From Aurantiacibacter poecillastricola (GTDB lineage: Bacteria > Pseudomonadota > Alphaproteobacteria > Sphingomonadales > Sphingomonadaceae): 64,000 nucleotides of DNA. Positions 1 through 9,492 of this stretch are shown one piece after another (position 1 is the stretch's first letter; each line of letters begins with the position of its first letter). The DNA is taken from NCBI RefSeq assembly GCF_030730945.1, contig NZ_JAVAMS010000005.1, forward strand, positions 92,501 through 156,500, written 5' to 3'. The notes below the pieces were generated by a model. The model searched no databases. It saw nothing but the letters and a program-made list of their open reading frames with translations, and was not told the origin of the DNA. The position numbers and the translations under genes were made by a program.

Positions 1-1
1 C

Positions 2-784
2 GCGGCGAGCAGCGCACCCTTGATCGCCCTGCTGGACGGCGACGACAGGCTACGGCCCGACTATCTCGCGCGCACTTGCGCCGCGCTGGAAGCCGACAGC
101 CAGGTGCGAATCGTTACCGTCAATGCGCGAATCTACGGCGCTGTCCCGACCGAGCGAACCTGCGTCACCGGCCGGCAAGGCCGGGGCAATGGAGTACATG
201 GCTCTCTGGCCGACGTGCTCGACCGGAGTTTCGGGGTCTATATCGGCTCAACCTTCCGCCGCGCCGATTTCGAGGCGGCAGGCGGATTCGATCCTGCAAT
301 GACTCATGCAGAGGATTTCGACCTGTGGGTGCGGCTGATGCTGCTGGGTGGCTCCGCCCTTTATATCGACGAGATCCTTGCCGACTACCGCGTCCGGGGC
401 TGCTCAGCCTCTGCTTCGGGGGTGAAAATGCTCAAGGGCAATATCCGGACATACGAGAAGGCGCTGTCCGTCTTGCCCAAAGAAGCACCCGAGGCCGACG
501 TCGCGCGTGCCATGATCGCCGAGAATCGCCGCGAGTTGCGATTCGCGCTGGCAGCCGACCGCATCATCGATGGCGACACTTCCGCGCTTGCCGACCTGCG
601 GGCCAATGCCGCGCCAGAGCTGGGGCGAACCTGGCAGTGGGCTTTCCTGCTCTGGCGGCTCGTCCCTCGACTTGCTCCGCCGATGCTGGCCCTTCGCCAG
701 CGTCGCAATGCACGCGGTGCCGGGGCGCCTGACATCGAAACTGTGCCACCCCACCCAGTCCATTCTGTCATGGAAAGCGCCTGA
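2..784 (+). CDS. Family 2 glycosyltransferase, 5'-truncated by window edge
   Basis: The frame is open from base 2, so the N-terminus lies outside the window. The visible part begins inside a GT-A fold: an ALLDGDD segment carries the DXD metal/nucleotide-sugar motif, and HAEDFDLWVRL further on is the usual acceptor/base region of GT2 enzymes. It should transfer a sugar from a nucleotide donor on the cytoplasmic face during polysaccharide assembly. The TGA is followed 2 bases later by the next GT2 gene, and both lead into a flippase, so this is the tail of a polysaccharide operon. Donor and acceptor cannot be told. Confidence 0.85.
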   Translation, partial: AASSAPLIALLDGDDRLRPDYLARTCAALEADSQVRIVTVNARIYGAVPTERTCVTGRQGRGNGVHGSLADVLDRSFGVYIGSTFRRADFEAAGGFDPAMTHAEDFDLWVRLMLLGGSALYIDEILADYRVRGCSASASGVKMLKGNIRTYEKALSVLPKEAPEADVARAMIAENRRELRFALAADRIIDGDTSALADLRANAAPELGRTWQWAFLLWRLVPRLAPPMLALRQRRNARGAGAPDIETVPPHPVHSVMESA

Positions 785-786
785 AC

Positions 787-1782
787 GTGTCCACTCCGCG
801 CGTCACCGTTGTCATGAGCGTCTACAACGATGGCCCCTTCGTCGGTCACGCCATCGATTCGATGCTGGACCAGACTTTCGGCAATTTTGAATTCCTGATT
901 GTCGACGACCGCTCCAACGACGATTCGGCAGACGTGATCGCCGAGCGTGCGGCAAGCGATCCGCGCATTCGAGTCCTCCCCTCGCCTGAGAAGGGACGTA
1001 TCCCTGCGCTCAACACGCTGCTTAGCGCCGCGCGGGGGGAGTGGATCGCGCTGATGGATAGCGACGACTATTCGATGCCGGACCGGCTGGAAAAACAGCT
1101 CGCCCTTGCCGACAGCGATCCGCGTCTGGGCGTGATTGCATGCCATGCCACCCTCATCGACGCCGCGGGCAAGACCATCGGCGAGGATCCAATGAAACCG
1201 CTGGTGCACGAGGAATTCGTCGCTGCGCTGGAAGACAAGCCGCTCCTCAATCACAATGCCGTGATCTATCGCCGCGAGGCGGTGTTGGCGGTAGGCGGCT
1301 ACCACCGCGCTTTCATCCACGCCGAAGACTACGATCTGTGGACTAGGCTGATCGACCGCGTCCGCTTTGCGAACCTGCCGGACCGGCTGGTAACCTACCG
1401 CTTGTATCCGGGCCAGACTTCCAGCCGCCATGTGGTGGCCCAGACCACCAATGCCGTGGTGAGCTACCTTGCCTACAGGGAGCGCGCTGCAGGGCGTCCC
1501 GATCCGACAGCTCACCTGCATGCCATTCCGCCTATCGATGCGCTCGACTTGCTGTTCGGCCACGAAGGCGCTGCAAGCTACGTTCGCAGCCGGATCGTCG
1601 AGCGGGTCCTCTATTCGCCCGAGGCATTGTCGGGTGAAGGCTACGAACCGATCCTTGGCCATATTGCCGAGCACGGAGCCGAGCCGCGCCTGTGGCGGGC
1701 GTCCGCCCGGCTGCTCAAGGCCGGGCACCCTGGAAAGGCGGCAGGCATGGCGCGCGCCCTGATGAAGGCGAGCCATCGATGA
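787..1782 (+). CDS. Family 2 glycosyltransferase
   Basis: A 331-residue GT2 enzyme with a GTG start 2 bases after the preceding stop. The N-terminal VTVVMSVYNDG strand is the Rossmann-like nucleotide-binding start. MDSDDYSMPDRL near residue 85 holds the DXD motif, and HAEDYDLWTRL near residue 180 is the ED motif. No membrane segment is evident, so it is likely cytosolic or peripheral. It resembles the partial gene upstream, which suggests a duplication in the same operon. Its stop overlaps the start of the flippase gene (ATGA), implying translational coupling. Sugar specificity is unknown. Confidence 0.9.
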   Translation: MSTPRVTVVMSVYNDGPFVGHAIDSMLDQTFGNFEFLIVDDRSNDDSADVIAERAASDPRIRVLPSPEKGRIPALNTLLSAARGEWIALMDSDDYSMPDRLEKQLALADSDPRLGVIACHATLIDAAGKTIGEDPMKPLVHEEFVAALEDKPLLNHNAVIYRREAVLAVGGYHRAFIHAEDYDLWTRLIDRVRFANLPDRLVTYRLYPGQTSSRHVVAQTTNAVVSYLAYRERAAGRPDPTAHLHAIPPIDALDLLFGHEGAASYVRSRIVERVLYSPEALSGEGYEPILGHIAEHGAEPRLWRASARLLKAGHPGKAAGMARALMKASHR

Positions 1783-3251
1783 GCGTTCGCGGCGCTGCCC
1801 TTCTCGCCATGGCCTCACAGATGGGGGCTTTCGTGATCCAGTTCGCGGCGAGCGTGATCCTGGCGCGCTGGTTCATCGATCCGGATGAGCTCGGTCTCTT
1901 CACCATCGCGTTCTCCTTCATCGGGCTGCTCGCGGTGCTGCAGGAATTCGGCATTACCCGCTTCGTGGCGGGCGAGGCCGCACTCGACGACGACAAGGTG
2001 CGCACGGCCTTTACCGTCTCGCTCTCCATCAGCTGGACCATCGCCGTCGGCTGTGTGCTGCTCGCCTGGCCCGTCGCCGCCTTTTACGACATGCCCGGTC
2101 TATTGCCGCTGCTGCTGGTGATCGCGGCGAGCTATTTCTTCGTGCCGCTCGCCATCGTGCCCGCGGCGTTGATCCAGCGGCGCATGGATTTCCGCTCCAA
2201 CAGCTTCATCGAGATCGGCGTGGTGCTGGCGAATGCGGTGGTCGCCATCGCGCTTGCCATGCGCGGGCACGGGGCGCTGGCGCTAGCATGGGGAGCCTTC
2301 GCGCAGCAGGTTGCGCGCGCCGCAATTGCCCAGTGGAGAGCGGGCTTCTTGCTGCCGATCCCGCCGCGCTTCATCGGGGCTTTGCCGGTGCTGCAATTCG
2401 GCGGGATGTCGACCGCTCTGACCGCCCTCTCGCAGCTGGGCGCGCGTTTGCCGGAATTGCTGATCGGGCGACTGCTCGATGCGACGGCTGTCGGCCTGTT
2501 CGCCCGCGCTTTCGGCCTTGCCGCGCAATTGCGGCTGCTGGTCTCGGGCGCTTTGGCGCAGGTGTTCTACCCGGCCTTTGCCCGCCTGCGCGACAAAGGC
2601 GAGGCGCTTGGCCCGCATTACGAGCGTGTCGTGGCCAGCTATTGCGCGATCACCTGGCCAGCGATGGCAGGTCTGGCGGCGTGCAGTGTTCCCGTCATCG
2701 GCCTTCTCTATGGCGAACGCTGGCTGGGCGCGGCGGAGCCCCTGGCATGGATCGCCCTGTCGCAGATCCTGTTCGTCGCCCTGCCGCTGCATGCCGAACT
2801 GCCGATCCTGATGGGCCGGATGCGCCCGCTGGTCTGGCGCTTCGCACTAGATACCGCGGTTTCCATCGCCTTACTGGTGGTGGGCGCATGGATATCGCTC
2901 GAAATGGCGGCGGCGAGCCGGGTGGCCTATGGCCTCGCCTGGCTGGCCATCCACCTGCCCTTCATGCACTCCGTGGTGGGCTTTGGCTGGCGCGAACTGA
3001 CAGGCACATGGCTGCAATCCGCGCTGGCGACGGGAGTCGCGGTCCTGCCGGTATGGCTTTCCTATATATGGATCGCGCCCGCGCGCGAGGCAGGTCTCGT
3101 CCAGGTCGTAATGGCGGCTCTGGTCGGTATCGCCCTCTGGCTGCTGACCCTGCGGCAGATCCGCCACCCGGCCTATTTCGAAATCCATCACTTCGCCAGC
3201 AGCGCCCTCGCCCGCTTTGGGTGGAGCGGACTCGTCCCCGCTCCGCGCTAG
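1779..3251 (+). CDS. Polysaccharide flippase, Wzx/MOP superfamily
   Basis: About 490 residues, almost entirely hydrophobic, with 12 or more predicted membrane helices and the layout of the polysaccharide-transport family of the MOP superfamily. These proteins flip undecaprenyl-linked glycans across the inner membrane. The ATG at 1779 overlaps the stop of the GT2 gene (ATGA) and was chosen over upstream in-frame starts, which would lie inside that gene. The N-terminus (RGAALLAMASQMGAF) fits the family. It is the last gene of this cluster and the only flippase in the window, so it might also serve the EPS locus at 36-58 kb, which has none. Confidence 0.88.
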   Translation: MSVRGAALLAMASQMGAFVIQFAASVILARWFIDPDELGLFTIAFSFIGLLAVLQEFGITRFVAGEAALDDDKVRTAFTVSLSISWTIAVGCVLLAWPVAAFYDMPGLLPLLLVIAASYFFVPLAIVPAALIQRRMDFRSNSFIEIGVVLANAVVAIALAMRGHGALALAWGAFAQQVARAAIAQWRAGFLLPIPPRFIGALPVLQFGGMSTALTALSQLGARLPELLIGRLLDATAVGLFARAFGLAAQLRLLVSGALAQVFYPAFARLRDKGEALGPHYERVVASYCAITWPAMAGLAACSVPVIGLLYGERWLGAAEPLAWIALSQILFVALPLHAELPILMGRMRPLVWRFALDTAVSIALLVVGAWISLEMAAASRVAYGLAWLAIHLPFMHSVVGFGWRELTGTWLQSALATGVAVLPVWLSYIWIAPAREAGLVQVVMAALVGIALWLLTLRQIRHPAYFEIHHFASSALARFGWSGLVPAPR

Positions 3252-3337
3252 TCCCGTTTGGGCTTCCCGGCCGCGCGTGGTATTCTGCGCGCAGCCTGCC
3301 GCTCGAAGAGGACAGAAAGGCGGGCTGGAGAGAGACC

Positions 3338-4336
3338 ATGCACATACTCGCCATGCCTGCCGCATTGGCGCTGATCGCAGGCCCTACCGCGCCGGCGGAC
3401 ATGGATATTTCACAACCGGCTCCTGCCACTGCGACTCCCCCGCGGATCGAAAGCGAGAGCGAGGTGACGATTATCGAAACCATCGCCATGGAGATCGAGC
3501 GCTATCGCCGGATGACCGTGCCGGTCACCATCAAGGGTGAGGGGCCGTTCCGCTTCATGGTCGATACCGGCGCGCAGGCCACCGTCCTCTCGCGTGACCT
3601 TGCCGACCAGCTGCAACTTACCGATCGGGAAGGCGCGACGCTGGTCGGCATGGCCAGCCGCCGCGTGGTGGAAACGACCATGGTCCCCGAATTTGAACTG
3701 GGCGAGCGCAGGCTGACGATCCGCACGGCCCCGCTGGTGGAGGCCGCGCATATCGGTGATGCGGACGGTATCCTCGGGCTCGACACCTTGCAGAACCAGC
3801 GCGTGCTGCTGGATTTCGTCGGCAACGAGATGCAGGTGACGGACAGCCTCGGGGACGGTGGGCGCCGCAGCTACGACATCGTGGTCCGCGCGCAGGAGCG
3901 GCTCGGCCAATTGATTATCCATCGTGCCAGTATCGACGGCGTTTCGGTAGACGTCGTGGTGGACACAGGTGCGCAAGGCTCCATCGGAAACTTCGAACTG
4001 CAGCGCCGTCTGCGCAATCGCCGCCAGCTTGGAGATGCGCATATGACCGACGTCAACGGCGTGCAGATCAGCGGCGAAACCCGGCTTGCCCGGCGGCTGG
4101 AAATCGATGCCGCACAGATCAACAACGTGGTCGTATCCTTCGCCGACTCGCCGACCTTCCACGCGCTTGGCCTCGTGGACCGCCCCGCCCTCATCCTCGG
4201 CATGAGCGAGCTTCGCCTGTTCCGCCGGGTGGCCATCGATTTCCGCTCGCGTCGTGTCCTGTTCGATCTGCCGGGTGACGCGCCTCCCGGCGCGCCGTGG
4301 CACTTCAACAGCCGCGCCAGCCGGCTCAACGACTAG
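3338..4336 (+). CDS. Periplasmic retropepsin-like aspartic protease with two DTG half-sites
   Basis: A 332-residue protein with an N-terminal hydrophobic signal-like stretch. Two similar halves each hold an aspartic-protease signature: MVDTGAQATVLS (Asp76) and VVDTGAQGSIGN (Asp209). Each half also has a later hydrophobic-Gly segment (GILGLDTL; ALILGMSEL). Retropepsins normally dimerise to join two DTG sites, so a duplicated single chain could form a complete pepsin-like active site. The ATG at 3338 follows a good ribosome site (GGAGAGAGACC). The gene lies between a flippase and an ABC exporter on the same strand; the substrate is unknown. Confidence 0.82.
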   Translation: MHILAMPAALALIAGPTAPADMDISQPAPATATPPRIESESEVTIIETIAMEIERYRRMTVPVTIKGEGPFRFMVDTGAQATVLSRDLADQLQLTDREGATLVGMASRRVVETTMVPEFELGERRLTIRTAPLVEAAHIGDADGILGLDTLQNQRVLLDFVGNEMQVTDSLGDGGRRSYDIVVRAQERLGQLIIHRASIDGVSVDVVVDTGAQGSIGNFELQRRLRNRRQLGDAHMTDVNGVQISGETRLARRLEIDAAQINNVVVSFADSPTFHALGLVDRPALILGMSELRLFRRVAIDFRSRRVLFDLPGDAPPGAPWHFNSRASRLND

Positions 4337-4381
4337 CGCTTCGAACTTGCCCCGCCGCGCCCCAGGCCCCACCTTGGCGCG

Positions 4382-6214
4382 GTGAGAGACTTCGGCGACA
4401 GGACGGGCACCAAGACGGCATCTGGCGATTCCGCCGACTGGGCGACGATGCGCCGATTCCTTCCCTATCTCTGGCCCAAGGGTCGACCCGAGCTGAAGCG
4501 CCGCATCCTTGGCGCGGGCGTCTTCGTACTGCTCGCCAAGGCCGTCGTGCTGGCCCTGCCTTTCGCATATGCCCGCGCGGTCGACACGATGAGCGCGGAT
4601 GGCGATCCCGCCGTATGGCTCGCGATGGCGCTGGTGATCGCCTATGCCGCCGGGCGCTTTGGCACCGTACTGTTCGACCAGCTTCGCAACATCACCTTCA
4701 ACCGCGTGGGCCAGGATGCCGTCTTCGGCCTGACCGAGGACGTGTTCGCTCGCCTCCACAGCCTTTCACTGCGCTTCCACCTTGCGCGGCGCACGGGCGA
4801 GATTACCCGCGTCGTGGAGCGCGGTACGAAGTCGATCAGCTCGATGCTGTATTTCCTGCTCTTCAACATTGCCCCCACCGCCATCGAGCTGGTGGTGGTG
4901 AGCGTGATCTTCTGGACGATCTTCGGCTGGGAACTGGTCGCTGCCGTCGCCGTCACCGTGGTCAGCTTCATCTGGATCACGCAGGCGATTACCGAATGGC
5001 GGGTCAAGCTGCGCAAGGAGATGAACGACCTCGACGGACAGGCCATGGCCCGCGCAGTCGACTCGCTGCTGAACTACGAGACGGTGAAATATTTCGGCGC
5101 CGAGACGCGCGAGCGGCGCCGCTATGCCCGCAGCGCCGGCCAGTGTGCCGAGGCCGCGATCAAGACCGAGAATTCGCTCGGCCTGCTCAACATCGTGCAG
5201 TCCGTGATCCTGAACCTGATGATGGGCGGCGCGATGGCGTGGACGGTGTGGGGCTGGTCGCAGGGGAATTTGACGCCGGGCGACCTGGTGCTGGTCAACA
5301 CCTACCTGATGCAGCTTTTCCGCCCGCTCGACATGCTGGGCTGGGTCTATCGCACGATCCGCCAGGGCCTGATCGACATGGCCGACATGTTCGGCCTGCT
5401 CGACACGCCGGTGGAGGTGGAGGACAAGCCGGGCGCGCCAGCGCTGGTGGTGCGCCGTCCTTCCGTCACTTTCGAGAACGTGCATTTCGGCTACGACCGC
5501 GAGCGCGAGATCCTGCACGGCCTCAGTTTCGAGGCACCGGCGGGCAGCACCGTGGCGCTGGTCGGGCCCTCGGGTGCAGGCAAGTCCACCATCGGTCGCT
5601 TGCTGTTCCGCTTCTACGATCCGTGGGAAGGGCGCATCTGCGTCGACGGGCAGGACATTTCCGAAGTCACGCAGGAAAGCCTGCGCCGCCAGATCGGCAT
5701 CGTCCCGCAGGACAGCGTGCTGTTCAACGACACAGTGCGCTACAACATCGCCTATGGCCGCGACGATCCTTCCGACGAGCAGGTCCGTCAGGCGGCAGAG
5801 GACGCCGCGATCCTGCCGTTCATCCGCCAACTCCCTCATGGTTTCGATACCGAAGTGGGAGAGCGCGGCCTCAAGCTCTCGGGCGGCGAGAAGCAGCGCG
5901 TGGCCATCGCCCGCACCCTGCTGAAGGATCCGCCGATCCTGCTGCTGGACGAGGCGACCAGCGCACTCGATTCGCGCACCGAGCAGGACATTCTTGCTAC
6001 CTTGAAACGCGTCGCCTCGGGTCGCACGACTATCGCCATCGCGCACCGCCTCTCGACCATTGCGGATGCCGATTTGATCAATGTCATGGAAGCGGGCAGG
6101 ATCGTGGAGCAAGGCTCCCATGCCGAACTGCTGCGCCATGACGGGCTTTACGCCGAGATGTGGAACAGGCAGCAGAGCGAGGATAGCGACGAAGCGCGCG
6201 AAGCCGCGGAATAG
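4382..6214 (+). CDS. Atm1-type ABC exporter (fused permease and ATPase)
   Basis: A 610-residue half-transporter with a six-helix type-I exporter domain (about residues 40-340) followed by a nucleotide-binding domain. The latter has Walker A GPSGAGKST (about 395), signature LSGGEKQR (about 498) and Walker B ILLLDEATSALD. The motif ETVKYFGAE in the membrane domain is typical of the Atm1/ABCB7/HMT1 family, which exports glutathione-linked sulfur or metal species and acts as a homodimer. The GTG at 4382 has a weak ribosome site; the in-frame ATG at 4448 is an alternative that still leaves the membrane domain intact. Confidence 0.88.
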   Translation: MRDFGDRTGTKTASGDSADWATMRRFLPYLWPKGRPELKRRILGAGVFVLLAKAVVLALPFAYARAVDTMSADGDPAVWLAMALVIAYAAGRFGTVLFDQLRNITFNRVGQDAVFGLTEDVFARLHSLSLRFHLARRTGEITRVVERGTKSISSMLYFLLFNIAPTAIELVVVSVIFWTIFGWELVAAVAVTVVSFIWITQAITEWRVKLRKEMNDLDGQAMARAVDSLLNYETVKYFGAETRERRRYARSAGQCAEAAIKTENSLGLLNIVQSVILNLMMGGAMAWTVWGWSQGNLTPGDLVLVNTYLMQLFRPLDMLGWVYRTIRQGLIDMADMFGLLDTPVEVEDKPGAPALVVRRPSVTFENVHFGYDREREILHGLSFEAPAGSTVALVGPSGAGKSTIGRLLFRFYDPWEGRICVDGQDISEVTQESLRRQIGIVPQDSVLFNDTVRYNIAYGRDDPSDEQVRQAAEDAAILPFIRQLPHGFDTEVGERGLKLSGGEKQRVAIARTLLKDPPILLLDEATSALDSRTEQDILATLKRVASGRTTIAIAHRLSTIADADLINVMEAGRIVEQGSHAELLRHDGLYAEMWNRQQSEDSDEAREAAE

Positions 6215-6228
6215 GGGAGATAAGAATC

Positions 6229-6783
6229 ATGCGCCATTCGATCCTGATGGTCTCGGCGGGAACGGCCCTGGTCGCAGCTTGCGTAGCTAATCCCGATGGC
6301 GCGGTGGAGACGGCCGCGGCCGGAAGCGACATCTACTACCTGCGGGCCGGCATGATCGAGGACATCAATCCGCCGACCGAAGCGATCTGGAACATGCAGG
6401 TCGAGGTGATGGACGACTTGGGCAATTTCGATCCTGCCCTGATGACCGAGCAGCACTGGATCGACCTCGAGAATCATGCCCGCATCCTCGCCTCTGCGAG
6501 CGCTCGCATGGCTCTGGCCGATGCCTATGTCGCCGCCGATCCCTCTGGGCCCTATACGGAGGCTCCGGTCGGCACGGATCTCGCCGCGATCCAGCAGCGC
6601 CTCGATGCCAACCCCGAGGCCTACCGCGCCTTTGCTACCAATTTAGGCGAGCATACCGAGCGGCTTCTAAGCGCCGCGCGCAGCCGTGATGCAGGTATGG
6701 TGACACAGCTCGTCAACGACCTCCAGCCGAACTGCAAGGCCTGCCATGATGTTTTCTGGTATCCCGAGGAATACCAGCAATAG
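6229..6783 (+). CDS. Putative c-type cytochrome lipoprotein (cytochrome c'-like)
   Basis: 184 residues. The N-terminus has a short hydrophobic stretch ending in LVAAC, a lipobox, so it is probably anchored at the membrane facing the periplasm. A single heme motif CKACH occurs at residues 169-173, close to the C-terminus, and the rest is predicted helical, the arrangement of cytochrome c' four-helix proteins. It follows the ABC exporter by 14 bases with a strong ribosome site (AGGGGAGA). It may be an electron carrier or gas-binding heme protein; which is not resolvable from sequence. Confidence 0.75.
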   Translation: MRHSILMVSAGTALVAACVANPDGAVETAAAGSDIYYLRAGMIEDINPPTEAIWNMQVEVMDDLGNFDPALMTEQHWIDLENHARILASASARMALADAYVAADPSGPYTEAPVGTDLAAIQQRLDANPEAYRAFATNLGEHTERLLSAARSRDAGMVTQLVNDLQPNCKACHDVFWYPEEYQQ

Positions 6784-6808
6784 GCAGGCTCCTTCGTCCA
6801 ATCTCTTC

Positions 6809-6826
6809 TTGCATTGTGCAATGCAA
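6809..6826. promoter_or_regulatory. 18-bp inverted repeat upstream of sulP gene
   Basis: TTGCATTG and CAATGCAA are perfect inverted arms separated by TG, 78 bases before the SulP start codon. A dyad of this size and position is a plausible operator. No regulator gene is adjacent, so the binding protein is unknown. Confidence 0.4.
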
Positions 6827-6903
6827 CATTTAATTGGTCCCGAACGCTGAACCGGCGCGCGCCCTAGTGCGCATTCCTGCGCCCACGGACGACGGACCAT
6901 CAC

Positions 6904-8409
6904 ATGATCGATACAGCCGCCCTGAAACGCGACTGGCTGGGCCAGCCGCGCGCCGACATCCTTGCAGGGATCGTCGTTGCGCTCGCCCTCATTCCCGAGG
7001 CCATAGGCTTTTCCATCATAGCAGGCGTGGACCCACGCGTGGGTCTCTACGCCTCGATCTCGATTGCCATGGTGATCGCCTTCACCGGCGGCCGCCCCGG
7101 CATGATCTCCGCCGCCACCGCCGCTGTGGCTGTCGTCGTGGTGCCATTGGTGCGCGATCACGGGGTCGAATACCTGTTCGCCGCAACGATCTTGATGGGT
7201 ATTTTCCAGGCGATCGCCGCGGTCTTGCGGCTCGACCTGATGATGCAGTTCGTCTCACGCAGCGTCATCACCGGGTTTGTGAACGCGCTGGCGATCCTCA
7301 TCTTCATGGCACAGGTGCCGCAGCTGAACCTCGCGAACGAGGGCGTGTCCTGGCTTACCTATGCGATGGTCGCGGGCGGGCTAGCCATCATCTACCTGCT
7401 GCCCCGGGTGACGACTGCCGTCCCCTCCCCGCTTGTGGCGATCATCGTGCTCGGCGCGCTCTCCATCGGCCTTAACTGGGACGTGAACACCGTCTCCGAC
7501 ATGGGCGCGCTGCCGGAGGGTCTCCCCTATTTCATCATTCCCGACGTGCCCCTGACGGTCGAGACCTTCCAGATCATCGCGCCCTATTCGTTGACGATGG
7601 CGGCGGTCGGCCTGCTCGAAAGCCTGCTGACGGCGCAGATCGTGGACGACATGACCCACACCGAATCGAACAAGCAGCGCGAATGCGCCGGCCAGGGCTC
7701 GGCCAATATCGTTGCTGCTTTCTTCGGGGGCATGGGCGGCTGCGCGATGATCGGCCAGTCGGTGATCAACGTCACCAGCGGAGGGCGCGGACGGCTGTCA
7801 ACGTTCACAGCAGGTGTGACGTTGATGATCCTGCTGGCCGTGCTCGGCCCGATCGTGGGCCAGATCCCGATGGCCGCGCTGGTGGCCGTGATGATCATGG
7901 TGAGCATCGGCACCTTCAGCTGGAACTCCATCCCGAATATCCGCCACCACCCGTGGCCTTCGTCGGTGGTGATGGTAACGACGGTGGTGATCGTGGTGTG
8001 GACGCACAATCTGGCGCTCGGCGTGCTGGCGGGCGTGCTGCTCTCGGGCATCTTCTTCACCGGCAAGGTGCAGCAGATGTTCAACGTGCAGCGGGTGCGC
8101 GAGGGCAATACCGCCACCTATCACATCACCGGCCAGATCTTCTTCGCCAGCGTTGACCGCTTCTTCTACGCCATCGGTCCCGAAAGCCAGATGGACGATC
8201 CTGCCGACAACGTCGTGATCGACGTGACGAAGGCGCATTTCTGGGACATTTCCGGTGTCGGCGCGCTCGACAAGGTGGTGGAGCGGATGCGCCGGAACGG
8301 TCGCAGCGTGCAGGTAGTAGGCCTGAACGAAGCCAGCGCGGACCTGGTCGACAAGTTCGCGTTGACCGACAAGACCGGCGTCGAGATCGGCCTCGCCCCG
8401 CATCCCTGA
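6904..8409 (+). CDS. SulP-family anion permease with STAS domain
   Basis: 501 residues: about the first 390 form a membrane domain with the SulP start ([20 protein letters not shown]), and the C-terminal ~100 form a STAS domain ([21 protein letters not shown]). SulP proteins move sulfate, bicarbonate or dicarboxylates across the inner membrane. The pattern of the N-terminal region is like that of bicarbonate-type bacterial members, but this is not decisive. The gene has its own upstream region carrying an inverted repeat and is convergent with the DUF1772 gene. Confidence 0.9.
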   Translation: MIDTAALKRDWLGQPRADILAGIVVALALIPEAIGFSIIAGVDPRVGLYASISIAMVIAFTGGRPGMISAATAAVAVVVVPLVRDHGVEYLFAATILMGIFQAIAAVLRLDLMMQFVSRSVITGFVNALAILIFMAQVPQLNLANEGVSWLTYAMVAGGLAIIYLLPRVTTAVPSPLVAIIVLGALSIGLNWDVNTVSDMGALPEGLPYFIIPDVPLTVETFQIIAPYSLTMAAVGLLESLLTAQIVDDMTHTESNKQRECAGQGSANIVAAFFGGMGGCAMIGQSVINVTSGGRGRLSTFTAGVTLMILLAVLGPIVGQIPMAALVAVMIMVSIGTFSWNSIPNIRHHPWPSSVVMVTTVVIVVWTHNLALGVLAGVLLSGIFFTGKVQQMFNVQRVREGNTATYHITGQIFFASVDRFFYAIGPESQMDDPADNVVIDVTKAHFWDISGVGALDKVVERMRRNGRSVQVVGLNEASADLVDKFALTDKTGVEIGLAPHP

Positions 8410-8417
8410 CACGCGGG

Positions 8418-8903
8418 CTAGCTGCGCGCGACAATTGCCAGGACGAGGAATACGAGCGAAACCGCGCAGACGAGCGTGCGGACGTGGTTCCACCGCGTCC
8501 AGCGCGTCATGTATTCGCGCCACATCGCGGCGCCTTCATCACTCCCGGCTGCCGTGGCATCGAGGCGGTTGTTGAGCGGTACGTTACCGACGACCGTCAC
8601 CACGAACATGCCAAGGATGTAAAGCAGAGCGCCGATCAGCATCGCCACAGCGCCCGGCGCTGCAAGGTCCAGGCTCGCGATTACTGCCATCACAGCACAG
8701 GCCAGCAAGCTCAGGAAGAACAGCGGCAGGAAGGTCGATCTCAGGATCACCCGGTTGATCGACTGCATGGCCTGCATTCCTGCAGGCGCAGCTATCGCAT
8801 CGAGTGAACGCATGACGAACGCCGAGAAGGCAAAATAGACGCCCGCCATGATCCCCGCCGAAACAGCGGAGAACCAAAGCAATGCGGCGTTTAGTGCATC
8901 CAT
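8418..8903 (-). CDS. DUF1772 (anthrone oxygenase-like) membrane protein
   Basis: 161 residues from the ATG at 8903, which sits directly after a GAGGAGG ribosome site; an upstream in-frame start would add 7 residues. Four hydrophobic helices, an early GxMAGVYFAFSAFVM segment and a WNHVRT motif near the C-terminus are characteristic of DUF1772. Some fungal and actinobacterial members are anthrone oxygenases, but the bacterial family is largely uncharacterised. Convergent with the SulP gene, with 8 bases between stops. Confidence 0.75.
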   Translation of the reverse strand: MDALNAALLWFSAVSAGIMAGVYFAFSAFVMRSLDAIAAPAGMQAMQSINRVILRSTFLPLFFLSLLACAVMAVIASLDLAAPGAVAMLIGALLYILGMFVVTVVGNVPLNNRLDATAAGSDEGAAMWREYMTRWTRWNHVRTLVCAVSLVFLVLAIVARS

Positions 8904-9002
8904 CCTCCTCTCCCGGCACGGCAACGGTAGGAAGGCTATCGAGCCCGCAAGCGCCTCGCAAGATTAACCCGAAAGTAGGTACATTCTGGTAGGGTCGCAG
9001 TC

Positions 9003-9287
9003 ATGATCCGCGCTGTAATGCCCCTTGCGATCGTTGCTGCGAGCCTTGCCGCTTGCATCAAGCCCGATCCTGCCGACTACGGCGGGGGAGAGCTCGGCGC
9101 GATCACCGCGCAATGCGTATCGCGTCTCGAAAACCGGGCCAGTGCGATCGATCGTGAAAAGGCCGGTGCCATCTGCACCTGCATGAGCGATACAATGACC
9201 AGTTCGATGGCGAACGGCACATCCCAGGCTGCAATCGAAAGTGCGCTGTTGCATTGCGCCAGCAGAAACGGCCTGGCGCTCCGCTGA
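9003..9287 (+). CDS. Small putative lipoprotein, unknown function
   Basis: 94 residues with an N-terminal signal ending in SLAAC (lipobox), so probably lipid-anchored. The mature part has four further cysteines (AQCVS, ICTCM, LHCAS) that could form two disulfides, consistent with a periplasmic location. No family recognised. It is an isolated gene between a divergent DUF1772 gene and an OM protein gene. Confidence 0.6.
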   Translation: MIRAVMPLAIVAASLAACIKPDPADYGGGELGAITAQCVSRLENRASAIDREKAGAICTCMSDTMTSSMANGTSQAAIESALLHCASRNGLALR

Positions 9288-9383
9288 GACGCACATCGCA
9301 CGAGCCACTACGTATTCGCTCTCAAGTAATTGATCGAGATAGCTTCCCTAGGGGGTCATTCCGCTTCGCCGGACGGTGAAGCG

Positions 9384-9399
9384 CCTCACGCTTGTGAGG
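9384..9399 (+). terminator. Hairpin downstream of small lipoprotein gene
   Basis: CCTCAC / GTGAGG form a perfect 6-bp stem with a GCTT loop, about 100 bases after the lipoprotein stop and 93 before the OM protein start. It has no T-run, so it may be a weak terminator or a leader structure of the next gene. Confidence 0.3.
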
Positions 9400-9492
9400 A
9401 CAGTTTGACACCCCTGCCCATCGCATGACGGCCAGCCGGACGGTCTCGAACCTCCGGCTGCTCTTCATCATGGGCCGAGAAGGACTTTTTGC

